Notes: generated by a model from the letters alone, not told the origin. Positions 30,640 through 41,578 are shown, counted from the stretch's first letter. The stretch is 64,000 bases of DNA from Bactericera cockerelli (GCA_024516035.1 CM044964.1:5452294-5516293), one strand, 5' to 3'. Translations and numbers: made by a program.

Positions 30640-32308
30640 CAGGGTGTCTCGTATACAGATGCAAATATTTTGAGAGTAGGTTCAGCCCACCGTGGACTAT
30701 CATATGAGCGAAACTTGCAGTGGGGCATTTTGCTTCGTTAAAGAGTTATGGCCAAATCCCTGTTTTTCCCACAGGTCTAGAGGTCACTTGGATCGATGCA
30801 CGTTTTCAAAGAAATGATAGCCAGTAAGTAATTTTTAACTTCTTGTATGGATAGTCATGCATATTTCCCTTCAAATGCAGTAGGTTACATGAAAAAATAT
30901 TGAAAGACCAGAAAAATGTTTAATCATAAGTTCAATACTTTTCTAAAATTTGATTTTTCCCTGTTTTCCCTTTCGTGAATTTAGAGTACTTCTACAATTG
31001 CAATTCTGCGGATCACTAAAAAAAAAATACCCTATTATGTTTGGTTTTATAAAAAAGAAAGCTCATTTATATTACTTTAAAGATCATGGAACACAGTACA
31101 CACAAAGCTCAAAAAACACTTCTGAATCATGATGGAAAATTCAAAGTTGGCTGAATTTTAACAGAATTGGCGCGTAATTTGAGGTATAAATACACTGCTC
31201 TGGGATGTTTAACAGAAGGAAATTGATCATTCACAGTGGTCGGTCTGTGTGAACTTTTATGTGAATGGGGTTACGGAATCACAGGGTTATCATGAGGAAA
31301 AATGAGAGAGGCTGCAACGAAAGCAGCAACCGGTGGTGTAATTATGGAAAAAGAATACGCATGGAGAAAGACTCTGTGCTACCAACAAAAAATATGATTT
31401 TATTTTTAGAAGTAAAATTAAAAATATCATTTTTGTGTTTATCACAATCATGATATCAAAAACATAACAAATAGTGCCGAAAATTAACCTTGGGTAAAAC
31501 TCGAACATCCAACCTTAAGGTTACTATTATTATTAAAATACTTTTTTTTATTTTATAAACAATTGGACCAAGCTTTATTTACATTTTTTTTTACAATGAA
31601 CATGGTAACATTTTGTGAAATAAATATAAACAAAGACTGATCAAGGGTGGTGATACAGTGATACATGTTTGTAGTGATACAAACATGATACATTCTGCAA
31701 CACAGGACATGAAATGAAAAGAACCCAAAAGAATATGTAGCGAACCAAGGGCGAGAATTAAAGCTTGTGGCTTTCTCTTCCACCGAACAAATTGATCGCC
31801 TTGTTATTTTAACTATTAGATTTGATTGATATAGTTGGTTAATAGAACTAATAGTACTCAGTAAATTTTCATTTATAACTTGCAGTTCGCACAAAAATAG
31901 TCACACATTCAGGCATCGAGTGTTCTTCAAAATGCATTAGCGCCCAGATTCAAAATATGAAAGATGTGTTTCTCTCCTTCTGGTGCCGTTTGATAAGGCG
32001 TATCTCATTCGTTCCTTCAAGCGTCTGAAAGAACTTTGTATTTATTGAAACAAAATAGCAAAGGGTATTTTTTTACCTAGTGATACGCAGAATTGCAATT
32101 GTAGAAGTACTCTAAATTCACGAAAGGGAAAACATTGAAAAATCAATTTTTTTTTTTTTTGTGACCTCTAGACCTGTGGGAAAAACAGGGATTTGGCCAT
32201 AACTCTTTAACGAAGCAAAATGCCCCACTGCAAGTTTCGCTCATATGATAGTCCACGGTGGGCTGAACCTACCCTCAAAATATTTGCATCTGTATACGGG
32301 ACACCCTG
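30640..32308. mobile_element. Long-TIR DNA element, 1669 bp, TA target
   Basis: Inverted repeats of about 148 bp (30640-30787 and 32161-32308) start CAGGGTGTC(T/C)CGTATACAG and include GAGCGAAACTTGCAGTGGGG. TA duplications at 30638-30639 and 32309-32310. A further inner inverted match (30955-31020 versus 32093-32150, GAATTTAGAGTACTTCTACA) shows the repeats once ran deeper, the right arm having lost about 170 bp. No transposase frame. A family E repeat sits inside at 31545-31800. Confidence 0.8.
31545..31800. repeat. Family E repeat nested in the TIR element
   Basis: CTTTATTTACATT, GACTGATCAAGGGTGGTG and GGCTTTCTCTTCCACCGA correspond to 22795-22965. Confidence 0.5.
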
Positions 32309-32319
32309 TATAAACAGGA

Positions 32320-32896
32320 TGTGAGCGAGACAAAGAGAGAAAGAGAAAGATATAGTGGGAGAGAAAGGGTAAGATAGAAAAGGAGATAGAGTGAGAACAA
32401 GTGAGTGATATAGTTGAAGAGAAAGGGCAAGAGAGAAAAAGATTGAAATAGGATCTGAGGGAAGCAGAGAGATATAATGGGAGAGAAAGGGTAAGATAGA
32501 AAGGGAGATAGATGAAGAACAAGAGAGAGATATAGTGGAAGAGAAAAGAGATTGATATAGAATGTGAGAGAGACAGAGACATAGTGGGAGAGAAAGGGCA
32601 AGATAGAAAAGTAGATAGAGTGAGAGCAAAAAAGTATGAGAGAGAGAAAAAAGATTGAATTAGGATGTGAGGAAAGCAGAGAGAGAAAAAGACAGATATA
32701 GTGGGAGAGAAAAGGAAGGAGAAAAAGCATTGAAATTGGAAGTGAGGGAGGCAGAGAGAGATATAAAGGAAGAGGAGGGGTAAGATAGAAAAGGAGATAG
32801 AGTTAGAGCTAAAACGTACACGAGAGAGAAAAATATTGAAATAGGAAGTGAGAGAGAAAGAGAGAAGGAGAGAGAGAGCAAGAGAAAGAGAGAGAA

Positions 32897-32928
<32 letters not shown>

Positions 32929-33030
32929 GGAGAGGGAGAGAGAGAGAGAGAGAGAGAGAGCAAGAGAAAGAGAAAGAGAGAGAGAAAGAGAAAGAGAGAG
33001 AGAAAGAGAGAGAAGAGGAGGTGGAGAACA
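32320..33030. repeat. Purine-rich (GA)n field
   Basis: ATATAGTGGGAGAGAAAGGG-type units give way to near-pure GA at 32850-33020. The 290-aa antisense frame across it is low-complexity and not a gene. Confidence 0.9.
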
Positions 33031-33180
33031 AATTGCATTGAGAAATTATTTTCACTCCTGACAAAGTTAATAATGAAGAACAACACATTAAATCTAATGC
33101 TCCGAACTCGCATTCTTTCATTCAGTTCAGATATATCGTGCTTTATAGGAACAAGTTGTTCGCGTTATGTGTACATAGAA

Positions 33181-33680
33181 TATACAGGGTGTACCAGTTT
33201 TTTCATAGAAAAATTCTGACCTATAGCTCAAATAATCTCAGATTATTTTCAAAAAATGTCGTCGAACGGAGATATGAACAAATTAATAAGTTATTGAGTG
33301 GTGTGTATGACCAATATGACCATCGATGTTGACATGCACCACTATAATCTAATAAGAGATAGGTAGATAGAATAAATTTTTGAGCTATCATATTTGTTTG
33401 TATGTATGATTTTATTGGTGGTGAAGCACAAGGCCTCTGCACAATTTTTATATGTAGCGTAGCATTACTAAGAGCCTTCTTCACTTTTCAAATTATATTG
33501 CATTAATTTATTTATACTCTGGTAATGCCGCCACTGGTCGTTGCTCAGACAAGAAACTACTCATTTTTCCTCACGAGGTATGAGTGGAAACATCCAAATA
33601 CACAGCAGAAAAATAACGTGCAATGTCTAGCGCACTCACTCACTCGGCAACGATGACTACTTATTAAGTAATCATATTCC
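33181..33680. other. Mariner-like end followed by unassigned sequence
   Basis: TATACAGGGTGTACCAGTTT near 33183 resembles a TIR start, but no matching inverted end was found. The remainder has no recognised feature. Confidence 0.4.
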
Positions 33681-33681
33681 C

Positions 33682-33800
33682 ATATCACAGTTTCTCAAAC
33701 TATAGCTTTACTAAATCTACGCTGAAACCTTGACTCGAACCACTGACCTCCACTGACAGGTTACAGTCCGCGGCCTTATCAACGAAGCTACTGAGATCGT
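33682..33800 (-). mobile_element. SINE-A copy
   Basis: Reverse complement; GACTCGAACCACTGACCTCC with an internal duplication CACTGAC, and GAAGCTACTGAGATCG. Confidence 0.72.
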
Positions 33801-33889
33801 TTGAACCTCGGTTTTTAATGCAAATAATATTACAAAATGTTAGGTATCAGGTATTTAGGTATCAGGGACATTTAATTAATGATCATAAT

Positions 33890-34060
33890 GAAAGGGTTGG
33901 GTGGAAGAGACTGCCAAATAACCCCGCCCTTTAGTTAGGACATATATTATGTATATTCTTGTTTATTTTTTCTGCATTTTTTTTTTTTTTATTTTTACTT
34001 CTTCTTAAATCGTATATTAATTTGTAATTATCTGTGTTGTATGTAATTATGTCCTTATTA
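33890..34060 (+). repeat. LINE-tail family copy
   Basis: GGGTTGGGTGGAAGAGACTG, AATAACCCCGCCCTTTAGTT, then AT-rich sequence. It abuts a 5S-SINE fragment at 34063. Confidence 0.75.
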
Positions 34061-34062
34061 AT

Positions 34063-34225
34063 AACGCTGGCTTTTCCCGGCCCCACTCAGGCTGGGTGAG
34101 GTCAATGTGAGTAGCAGGTTTGTGAGTTTCCTGCGAATGGAGGGTAAAACCCCCGTCGTGATATGACCATGGCAGTTGAAAGCGACGTTAAACCCCATTA
34201 AAAAAAAAAAAATAAAATAAAATAA
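34063..34225 (+). mobile_element. 5S-SINE fragment lacking the 5S head
   Basis: Starts ACGCTGGCTTTTCCCGGCCC and carries the core GGCTGGGTGAGGTCAATGTG, GCGAATGGAGGGTAAAACCC, GAAAGCGACGTTAAACCCC and poly-A. Nearly identical to the core and tail of 4201-4462; 5'-truncated just before the 5S part. Confidence 0.8.
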
Positions 34226-34506
34226 AGTGTATAATAATAATAATAATACCCAAAGACATAAGAATGATACAAAAAAAAAAAAAATATTTTCATCAAATTC
34301 AAGTTTATTTTTCGGGCGAAAACATTTATACAAATAATGATTGTTTTTTTTTCTCCATTTTTCGATAAATTTCCTATGCTTTTTTCAATCTCAGAATGTC
34401 TACTGGAGTTTATGCTAAATTTTCTTTGAGGAATACTTGGACACTCAGTATATTTATGGAAAATTATGCGATGTTTCTGAATGATTTTATATTAGCTTGT
34501 TGCAGG

Positions 34507-34507
<1 letters not shown>

Positions 34508-34587
<80 letters not shown>
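34508..34587. repeat. (CT)n microsatellite
   Basis: About 40 CT units with a single G interruption near 34533. Confidence 0.93.
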
Positions 34588-34589
<2 letters not shown>

Positions 34590-34599
34590 GGTGCCAAAA

Positions 34600-34816
34600 G
34601 AGTAAGCAGAATAATTGTAAAAGCGTTTTTTGTTATGTTCTGTAAGACTTTAAAGTGCTAATTTTGTTTTTTGTTTCTACACTGTCTTGAATTTCTTTGC
34701 ATTCTTTCTACGGATATGAGTCTCTCTTTTAATAGCTCAACGTTTTCGAGGATAAATAAATTTTGTTTTGATCTTTCTTTTCTAGTAGATTATATAAAAT
34801 AGTACTTCCTGGCGTA

Positions 34817-34848
<32 letters not shown>

Positions 34849-35970
34849 ATGTATTTATATTTCACAATAACATCTTCAACAAACAATCAGGATATACCCA
34901 CCTTCAAAATAAAAAAATCTTGTGCTGAAGGTGGGGAAAGTAATTAATTTATTTTTATGAAAGTTATGGTATTTCTCTACCTTGTTGAATTGAAAAGTAA
35001 GTGCTGGAGACCACTAGATATAAGTTCGTATATGTATAGGTTTGACGGGTTTAAATCTATCCATTGATGTCAAATCATATCGTAAAATAAATCATGACTT
35101 TATTTATTTATTTATCATATTTATCATAAATACCTAGATTTATTATTAATAGAAACTACTATAAAAATTTTAAAACCCCCTTATGATTGAAATTTAAAAA
35201 AAAATTAAAAAATGATTTGGTTTACAAATATCTGTAAATTATCCATTGCCATTTGCAACTTTTTTGCATCTTATCCAACAAATTTAGGAATTATTCCTAA
35301 TGAAATTAAAAATGAAGCGAGAATTAAACAGTACTTTATTAATACAAATTATGAAATATAATTGGCAAAAATAGAATAAAAAATAAAAAAGGAACAATGA
35401 AAATAAAAGAAAGATAAAAGTGAACTGATCTTACATCTTCCGAAAAGTACTTCATGGCTGAAAAAATTATCATCACAGCAATTCGTGGATCTTACAAAAT
35501 TATCCACCACCACTTGTATAAAAATCATTACAAAAAAGATATATGCCAGTGTTTGAAAATATTACTGTGCCTCCTGGCAAGCATCACTGAGACGTGATTT
35601 AAATGAATAATATAATAATTCAAATGTATGTACATATATCAAAAAAAGATAAAAATACTTATTAATATTATTATTATTTCATTGCTTAAATACTTTTATT
35701 TATATCAGTGTAAATTTTCGTTACCACTCAGATAATGACACAGGTCCACATAGATCCTTGCCTTCGTTCCAAAAAACACTGTTGCACTCATAATCTTTAA
35801 GGGCGGAATTAATAGACGTTTTTGTAATACCTCTGTGGCGCTAAGTCTCGTACTGCGTAATGTGTAAGATAGGGAAAATCGACATTTACTAACGACTTAA
35901 GTTGTTTATGTTGTCATTTTTTTTTCTTCTAGGTAGTTGTGCCCCGGTACCGCTTTCGCATTACTTCATT
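34600..35970. other. AT-rich stretch
   Basis: Poly-T of about 25 near 34818-34842; no genes or recognised repeats. Confidence 0.55.
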
Positions 35971-35975
35971 TATGT

Positions 35976-36230
35976 TGTCATGCGAAAGGTCCCGGGTTCG
36001 ATCCCCCGTGACGACAAAAATTTGCATTCTTAATTTGGTTACAATTGTTTGTAAGGGATACCTTCCGGTGCGCTCGTGTTGACCCAGCACCTAATTGGGA
36101 AGTATTATCAGAGGGGAGGCATACTACGGGATGGGTAGGCTACAACATAGACCACAAGCGTCTACAGTAGCTCCTGTTTCATGGCTACGAAATAAAAACG
36201 GCTGTGAATCATTCATCTTTTTTTTTTAAT
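35976..36230 (+). mobile_element. SINE-B copy, head truncated
   Basis: Starts within the anticodon arm (TGTCATGCGAAAGGTCCCGG), keeps the B box (GGTTCGATCCCC) and body, lacks about 25 bp around TGTCACTTCTCGCCC, and ends in AAATAAAAACGGCTGTGAA. Confidence 0.82.
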
Positions 36231-36236
36231 TCAGCC

Positions 36237-36345
36237 CTAAATCTCTCTTTCAATCGTCGCACAACGTAAACACACTCTGATTGGTTATTGCGTTCAAATT
36301 AACCAATTACATTACGTTGTGTGACAGTTACAAGAGAGATTTGGG
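36237..36345. mobile_element. Small fold-back element
   Basis: CCTAAATCTCTCTTTCAATC...GCACAACGTAA on the left is mirrored by TTACGTTGTGTGACAGTTAC...GAGAGATTTGGG on the right, an imperfect inverted repeat of about 35 bp with an AT-rich loop. Target duplication not identified. Confidence 0.55.
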
Positions 36346-36879
36346 TATTTTGAGAGTGCTGTCGAAACCGAGGACCTGGGGTTTTTTTAAGCTACCTACA
36401 GGAGTTTCGGAAGCAAAAAGTTCTTCTAGAAGCGTCTGATTTTACAACGAGCTTACGACAGCTACACAAATTCCGACTTTGTTTTGACTAGAACTCCTAC
36501 AAAGTTTCGAAATTGTGACAGTAATAAATTTCACCTTATCATAAAATTAAATTTCCGTAGGTACAGAAGTAAAAGTTAAAAGTTTCCAAGTTGAATCTGC
36601 TAACATCGGAGAAAGCGAGAGAGAGCAATCAAAAGGAAAGCAAAAGAAATTCAAGAACAAATAGAACAATAACTTCGTTTGTAATTTTATTTTATGCTCT
36701 AAATTCTGACACGAAATGTACTTTAATTAGTATTATAATAACCGAGATTATGATTATTATATTATTATTATTATTATTAAATCATTTATTAGATATAAAA
36801 AGACATATGTAAATTTCAAATAATTATTACAAAAATTGGAAACAATATAAACAATGAACAAGAAAAAATAGATAAATAA

Positions 36880-36960
36880 ACACAGACATAATATGTCCTA
36901 ACTGAAGGGCGGGGTAGTTGCCTATGGCAATCTCTTCCATCCAATTATAATATTCTTGAT
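36880..36960 (-). repeat. LINE-tail family copy
   Basis: ATATGTCCTAACTGAAGGGC then GGCAATCTCTTCCATCCAAT, reverse complement of the family head; the A-rich side extends left. Confidence 0.7.
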
Positions 36961-38505
36961 TAATCTTGTGGAGTTGTTCGAAACATTAAAGATTATTTAC
37001 AAAAAGAATACACTATTTAAAATAATCATTTAGATAGTAAATATTTATTTTAAATAATAACTAATTATTATCTCAATTATCAATAAAAAAAAGATAATTA
37101 TTATTTAAAATAATAGTTATTATTTTAACTATCATTTAAATAAATAATCATTAAAGATAATGATTTAACATGATCGTCATTAAGATAAAAATGATCATGG
37201 TAAAATTAAGAACGTAGGCCCAATTAATTTTCGTATAAGTAATCAAAATAACTTTGTCATGCTTTTACGCAATAAAAGTTTAATCCATAAATAATATCTT
37301 ATCTTTTAACTGTTCTGTTTTTGTTTTGATTCCAGAAAATTAAAATTCAACGGTTGTCCACATTGAATATCCAACCAGCGTCCCCGCAATGCTACCAACA
37401 GAACGAATTCTTCCACTCCGAGTGCCACTTCTAGTCACAGCCACGGATTTCATCGCTGTGCACGAAATATTATTTTCAAGTGTTGTTGAATAACATTATT
37501 CTTCCGAGAGTAAAAAAAAAAAACAAAAAAACGGACGGATAATATAATATTATGAATTTTTTGAACTATTTCTGGAAGCGGAAAAGACCGCCGTTCGTTG
37601 CAACTGAAATTTAAATACTGAAAAACAAAATGTGCAGTTCTTGAAGTGTCATTATCCATAAAAAAATGTATCAAAACCACTAATTGCTTCGAATATTTTA
37701 CTTGACGTCAAGTAACTATAGTGCAGTTTTTAAAAACACACGCAACTGCTGTCTAAATGCTAAACACCTGATTCAGCACAAGGAAGTACATTCTTACTCA
37801 AGGAAAGCGTTTCCATTAATTTCTGATAATTAAAACTTTTGAAAAATTACCTAGTTGCATTTTTAAAGACATAAAAAACATTAATCTACTTTATATAAAA
37901 TTATAAAATAAGCTCGAAAACGAAATTCTAAATTTTAAAATATTATTTTTAAAGAGTAAAAAAAAAGTTTTATTTTTACATGAATGCATAAAATATTTCA
38001 GTTTCCTATCGTTTTAAAAATTGCTTGCCCTGATTCAGTTTGGCGTAGTGGAGAAAATTGGATACCTTAAACGACTTCGTTTTTTGCAAAGAAAATGCAC
38101 CATCAGCAAATCTTTCGATAACTATTATCGTTTACTTTATGTTCCTAATTTCTTAAATACATTTTCCGTTGTGTAATGTTTCTTCTCTTTAAAGAAATTT
38201 TAAGCTAGAACTTCTTCCGGTAGATATAGTTAATTTAAAAATTTATTTTAATTTTTGTTTTGTGGTCCAAATAAATAGATTTATCTTAACCATAAAATTC
38301 TTAGATACTGTTTTCTTTTTATAATAGAAATTTAATAAATATAACCCTAATAGAAGAAATGATCATAAAGTACAAAAATATACGGATCGTTAAACTGTAA
38401 ATACCACTATGTAAAGTTCACTATTTGTAATCAACTTTGCCCATTTACTTATCCGAAAAGATATGTTACCCAATATCCATTTGGAAGCGAACCTCATCTA
38501 TACAG
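36961..38505. other. Unique AT-rich sequence upstream of the receptor exon
   Basis: Poor in recognised repeats compared with the rest of the window. 37330-37440 is more balanced and follows a TTTTGATTCCAG acceptor-like site, so it could hold 5' untranslated exon sequence, but no evidence links it to the receptor. Confidence 0.35.
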
Positions 38506-38559
38506 ATGAAGAAATGCACTGGCAAGATGTTTGACAGTATCTTCCAGAGAAAAGATTAA
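38506..38559 (+). promoter_or_regulatory. Candidate upstream ORF in the receptor 5' leader
   Basis: ATG at 38506 opens a 17-codon frame (MKKCTGKMFDSIFQRKD) ending TAA at 38557-38559, 17 nt before the receptor ATG. If this is in the mature 5'UTR it could damp translation. A possible acceptor CTTCCAG at 38541-38547 inside it would remove the uORF start if used. Confidence 0.35.
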
Positions 38560-38576
38560 AGCGAACAGCAACCAAC

Positions 38577-39284
38577 ATGTCCAGCTCGCTTCCCACGCTT
38601 GTCAACGACACGCTGCAAGCCTCTGCTCAAGTAACGGATGTTCGTCAACGAACTGCCAGCGACCTTCTCAATTACCTCAGCGACAGCCCCAACAGTTCCT
38701 TCTTCTCCAACTACTCTCTCCTGCTGAGTGGTCTGGACAACATGACCTTCAACGAGAGCCTTCTCAACAACACCTACATCAGCTTTGACACGCTCTACCC
38801 CAGTGGCTACACCCTCACCCACATCGTCATCGCGAGTATCTTCGTCATCATCCTCATGATCATTGTCATTGTGGGTAACATGCTGGTCATCATTGCCATC
38901 ATGACCGAGAAGTCGCTCAAGAACATTCAGAACTGGTTCATCGCGAGCTTGGCTGTCGCGGACTTCTCCATTGGGTTGATCATCATGCCGTTCTCTCTCG
39001 CCAACGAGCTGATGGGCTACTGGATCTTCGGCAGCTTCTGGTGCGACATTCACAGCGCCATGGACGTGTTGCTCTGCACGGCGAGCATCATCAACTTGTG
39101 CCTCATCAGTCTGGACCGCTACTGGAGCATCACGCAAGCCATAGACTACCTGAAGAAGAGGACGCCGGGGCGGGCGATGGTCATGATCACGATGGTGTGG
39201 ATCCTCAGCGCGGTGATATGCATCCCGCCCCTGCTCGGGTGGAAAGTGAGACGGCCGGCCAACCAGCAGTATCCCAAGTGTGAG
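38577..39284 (+). CDS. Octalpha2R: Alpha2-adrenergic-like octopamine receptor, first coding exon
   Basis: Encodes 236 residues of a class A biogenic-amine GPCR of the plasma membrane. The extracellular N-terminus (1-78) has six N-glycosylation sequons (N10, N39, N45, N55, N59, N64). TM1 about 79-108 has GN at 100-101, TM2 has LAVAD with D129, and C156 sits at the top of TM3. D163 (MDVLLCTAS) is the amine-binding aspartate, DRY lies at 180-182, and TM4 has W208 and IPPLLGW. C235 would form the ECL2 disulfide. The CDIHSAMDVLLCTASI and DRYWSITQAIDYL blocks resemble arthropod alpha2-adrenergic-like octopamine receptors more than 5-HT or dopamine receptors as I know them. The exon is strikingly GC-rich. 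It ends after codon GAG at 39284 with donor GTGAGT (phase 0); TM5-TM7 must lie in later exons, not found here. The ATG at 38577 is in a good context (CAACCAACATG). The exact ligand class is inferred, and another octopamine/tyramine subtype is possible. Confidence 0.85.
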
Positions 39285-39290
39285 GTGAGT
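39285..39290 (+). promoter_or_regulatory. 5' splice donor of receptor exon
   Basis: GAG|GTGAGT; the reading frame stays open for about 60 nt past it, but the protein similarity stops here. Confidence 0.8.
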
Positions 39291-39479
39291 CACCGTTTTT
39301 CCGTATTATCATTCCGGGTTTTGGTAATAGATAAGTTTTTACCGTGTCTCTAATATACTCTCCCGGGGCTGTATGGCAAATTCCCATGATAAGGGAATAA
39401 CCAATGAAAAAAAAAAAATTAAATTAAATTTAAAAAAAAAAATTACTCTCCCGCGCTGTAATTTTTATACATGACAATT

Positions 39480-39590
39480 TATCCTCCCAATTGGGATTTT
39501 TACCACATAATAATATGTCTTGGTCTTACTGCTGGAATAATGGGACTTTAATAGTCCTAATCGGGCAGTATAAATAATACGATATTATTA
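39480..39590. repeat. Family G repeat
   Basis: GTCTTGGTCTTACTGCTGGA, ATAATGGGACTTTAATAGTC and CTAATCGGGCAGTATAA; the reverse complement is at 61845-61945. Confidence 0.7.
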
Positions 39591-39825
39591 TTAGTAAAAA
39601 AAAAAAAGAAAATGCTTAGACCATTAACCCTGTCTGGTGAATACTTTCTACTAAGGAGTATTCTTATTATTATTTTGTTAGCTACATGGTGCTTAGTACA
39701 TCTATTTACTTAGTAGTGTTTCAAGGCATTTTTTATTTCGTATCCTTTTGTCTAAACTTTTTTGACTATATGTTTATGTTGAACCTTATCCATCTTATAA
39801 TATCTAGTAGATATGTTGAACCTCA

Positions 39826-39882
39826 TAAGGGCGAGAAGTGACCTAGTATTTCCAATGTATGTAGGTGTTGGGTCAGTACGTT
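39826..39882 (-). repeat. SINE-B fragment
   Basis: GGGCGAGAAGTGACCTAGTA then GTAGGTGTTGGGTCAGTACG, a diverged piece of the SINE-B body. Confidence 0.55.
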
Positions 39883-40113
39883 TTTTAAGTACTCCTAAAT
39901 AATATCTAAAAGCAAAATAATTTTTTCTCTCAAATATAACAGTTTTATGAGGTTTTTTTTTATTATTATTAATCATGTTAAAAAAAATATTAATCAAATT
40001 TATGATAACGATCGGTGAGGTTCGTCTGGTTTACTTGTTGACCTCTGGTGAATAGTCATTCGACTAAACTAATTTACAGGTGTAGGCACTTGACCTTTCA
40101 CGTTGAGTAATCT

Positions 40114-40225
40114 GTGACCTCAGTAGCTGTGACCTAAAGCAGTGGACTCGTAATCTGGAGGTCGTTGGTTGGAGTCCTAGGCGCATCAAAAAATTATTCA
40201 AGCGCTTTTGCGTAGTTTGGATATT
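40114..40225 (+). repeat. SINE-A copy, diverged
   Basis: GTGACCTCAGTAGCTGTGAC, GGACTCGTAATCTGGAGGTC and GTTGGTTGGAGTCCTAG keep the head order; the tail is decayed. Confidence 0.6.
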
Positions 40226-40299
40226 ACAATTTTCTTTAACACAATAAATCTTGTTGGTTTTCACATTGAACACATTTTTTTTTTTTAATTTGGTAGGCA

Positions 40300-40400
40300 A
40301 TGTTGTTTTTGTCGTTGTACCCACCCAGCTTGGCTACAGCTGGAGGAGGAAAATGATGGTCTCCAGTCACTTCTCTGTTTATAGTTCTCTAGCGAGACAC
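40300..40400 (+). repeat. Family D fragment
   Basis: CAGCTTGGCTACAGCTGGAG, GATGGTCTCCAGTCAC and AGTTCTCTAGCGAGACACTG are shared with 29495-29745 in the opposite sense. Confidence 0.6.
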
Positions 40401-40419
40401 TGTTATAATTATTAATATT

Positions 40420-40615
40420 CAACACTTTATTAGATTGGACATAATTATCTACAGTACATACAAATAATTATTTTTACAATGTAAAAAATGGAAATAGTAT
40501 TATAGTATATACAGTAGAAATGAAATAGAATAGAAAAATGTATAGAAACATACATATATATCCTAACTAAAGGGCGAGGTTATTGCCTATGACAATCACT
40601 TCCACCCAACCAAAT
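40420..40615 (-). repeat. LINE-tail family copy
   Basis: TATCCTAACTAAAGGGCGAG, GTTATTGCCTATGACAATCA and CTTCCACCCAACC at the right; AT-rich body and TTTATTAGATTGGACATAAT at the left. Confidence 0.75.
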
Positions 40616-41231
40616 GTTTTTCTTCTTGTTTAACGTCCTCCAGCTGATGTGATCAGCTAGAGGACGGCTAAAAACACATATTTAACCAGGAAAACCCTAG
40701 TGAATAAGAACAAACCAGCCCTGGATAACTTGTTGTTTCTCTTGCATGTTGACTCATGTAAAACTATTACGTTAAACTGTTTTACATTGTAAAATAGCTA
40801 CCTGCAGTACCTGCATAACATAAATAGTGCCATAAGTTAAATTACTAAATTCATATCAACGTGTGCAATGTTTACTCACGCCTCGACCTTACTTATCGCT
40901 TTGCAATCTTGCATGCCACAAGTTTGTGCAAAAAAAAAAAAAATCATACTGGTAGGAAGCGTATTAAAAATTAGTGCAGATATATTTTTCATAGAGTCAG
41001 GGTATCGTGTTAAGACGTTGGCAAAACTGTTGTTTTCGATGTGAAAACATTCATTAAAATTAATTCATACTGGTTTACTCATTCATTTGAATATGTGTGA
41101 ATATATTTTATAATACTTTGTGATAGAATGGTTTTAATGTCTCTGATATTGAAATGATGTATTTGTTGTTCACCATGTATTTTATTTATATCAATTTTAA
41201 TGTAATGATTACGTACTATTTATATTTTTAG
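40616..41231. other. No recognised feature
   Basis: AT-rich sequence, presumably intronic if the receptor continues downstream. Confidence 0.5.
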
Positions 41232-41338
41232 TGTATAATTCAGAGCATTCTTGACGAACTCTACCAGTGGTGCGGACTCATTGATGGCATTTCTGAAAAG
41301 CTTAAAACTCCTTCACCTCGTATAGAACTTGAGGAAAG
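41232..41338 (+). CDS. Candidate internal exon, unidentified protein
   Basis: A 107-nt segment of balanced composition between TTTATATTTTTAG (acceptor-like, AG at 41230-41231) and GTATAG (donor-like, from 41339), open in the frame CIIQSILDELYQWCGLIDGI, SEKLKTPSPRIELEER. The peptide is polar and helical in style and lies in otherwise AT-rich DNA. It does not look like a GPCR segment, nor like the RT or endonuclease families seen here. It could be an exon of a nested or neighbouring host gene on the plus strand, or a leftover of a transposon protein. I do not recognise the family. Confidence 0.35.
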
Positions 41339-41394
41339 GTATAGAACGACCATATAAAATTGGTTAAAGTGCCTGATTAAATATTGTATTATTA

Positions 41395-41578
41395 TTATTA
41401 TATTCTTTATTAACAGGACATATTTATGTACAGTCGAATAATGATAAAAATTAATATATAAAATTGACTACAATATTAATAATTAAAAAGATAAACAACG
41501 TACTTATAATTCATACAGATTTCCTAACTAAAGAAGGGGTTATTGCCTATGGCAATCTCTTCCACTCAACCCTTAATG
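41395..41578 (-). repeat. LINE-tail family copy
   Basis: TTCTTTATTAACAGGACATA at the left end; CCTAACTAAAGAAGGGGTTA, TTGCCTATGGCAATCTCTTC and CACTCAACCCTT at the right. Confidence 0.78.

Noticed and set aside
32207..32629. Repeated peptide VPYTDANILRVGSAHRGLSY seen on opposite strands near 30.7 and 32.2 kb
   Set aside because: It is the translation of the terminal inverted repeat of the element at 30640-32308, not a protein family.
38556..39293. 245-aa open frame antisense to the receptor exon
   Set aside because: Asp/Arg/His-rich shadow of the GC-rich receptor codons, with no domain of its own.
41232..41338. Reading the exon-like segment as receptor exon 2
   Set aside because: Octopamine receptor sequence after ECL2 should give TM5 (hydrophobic); this peptide is polar.
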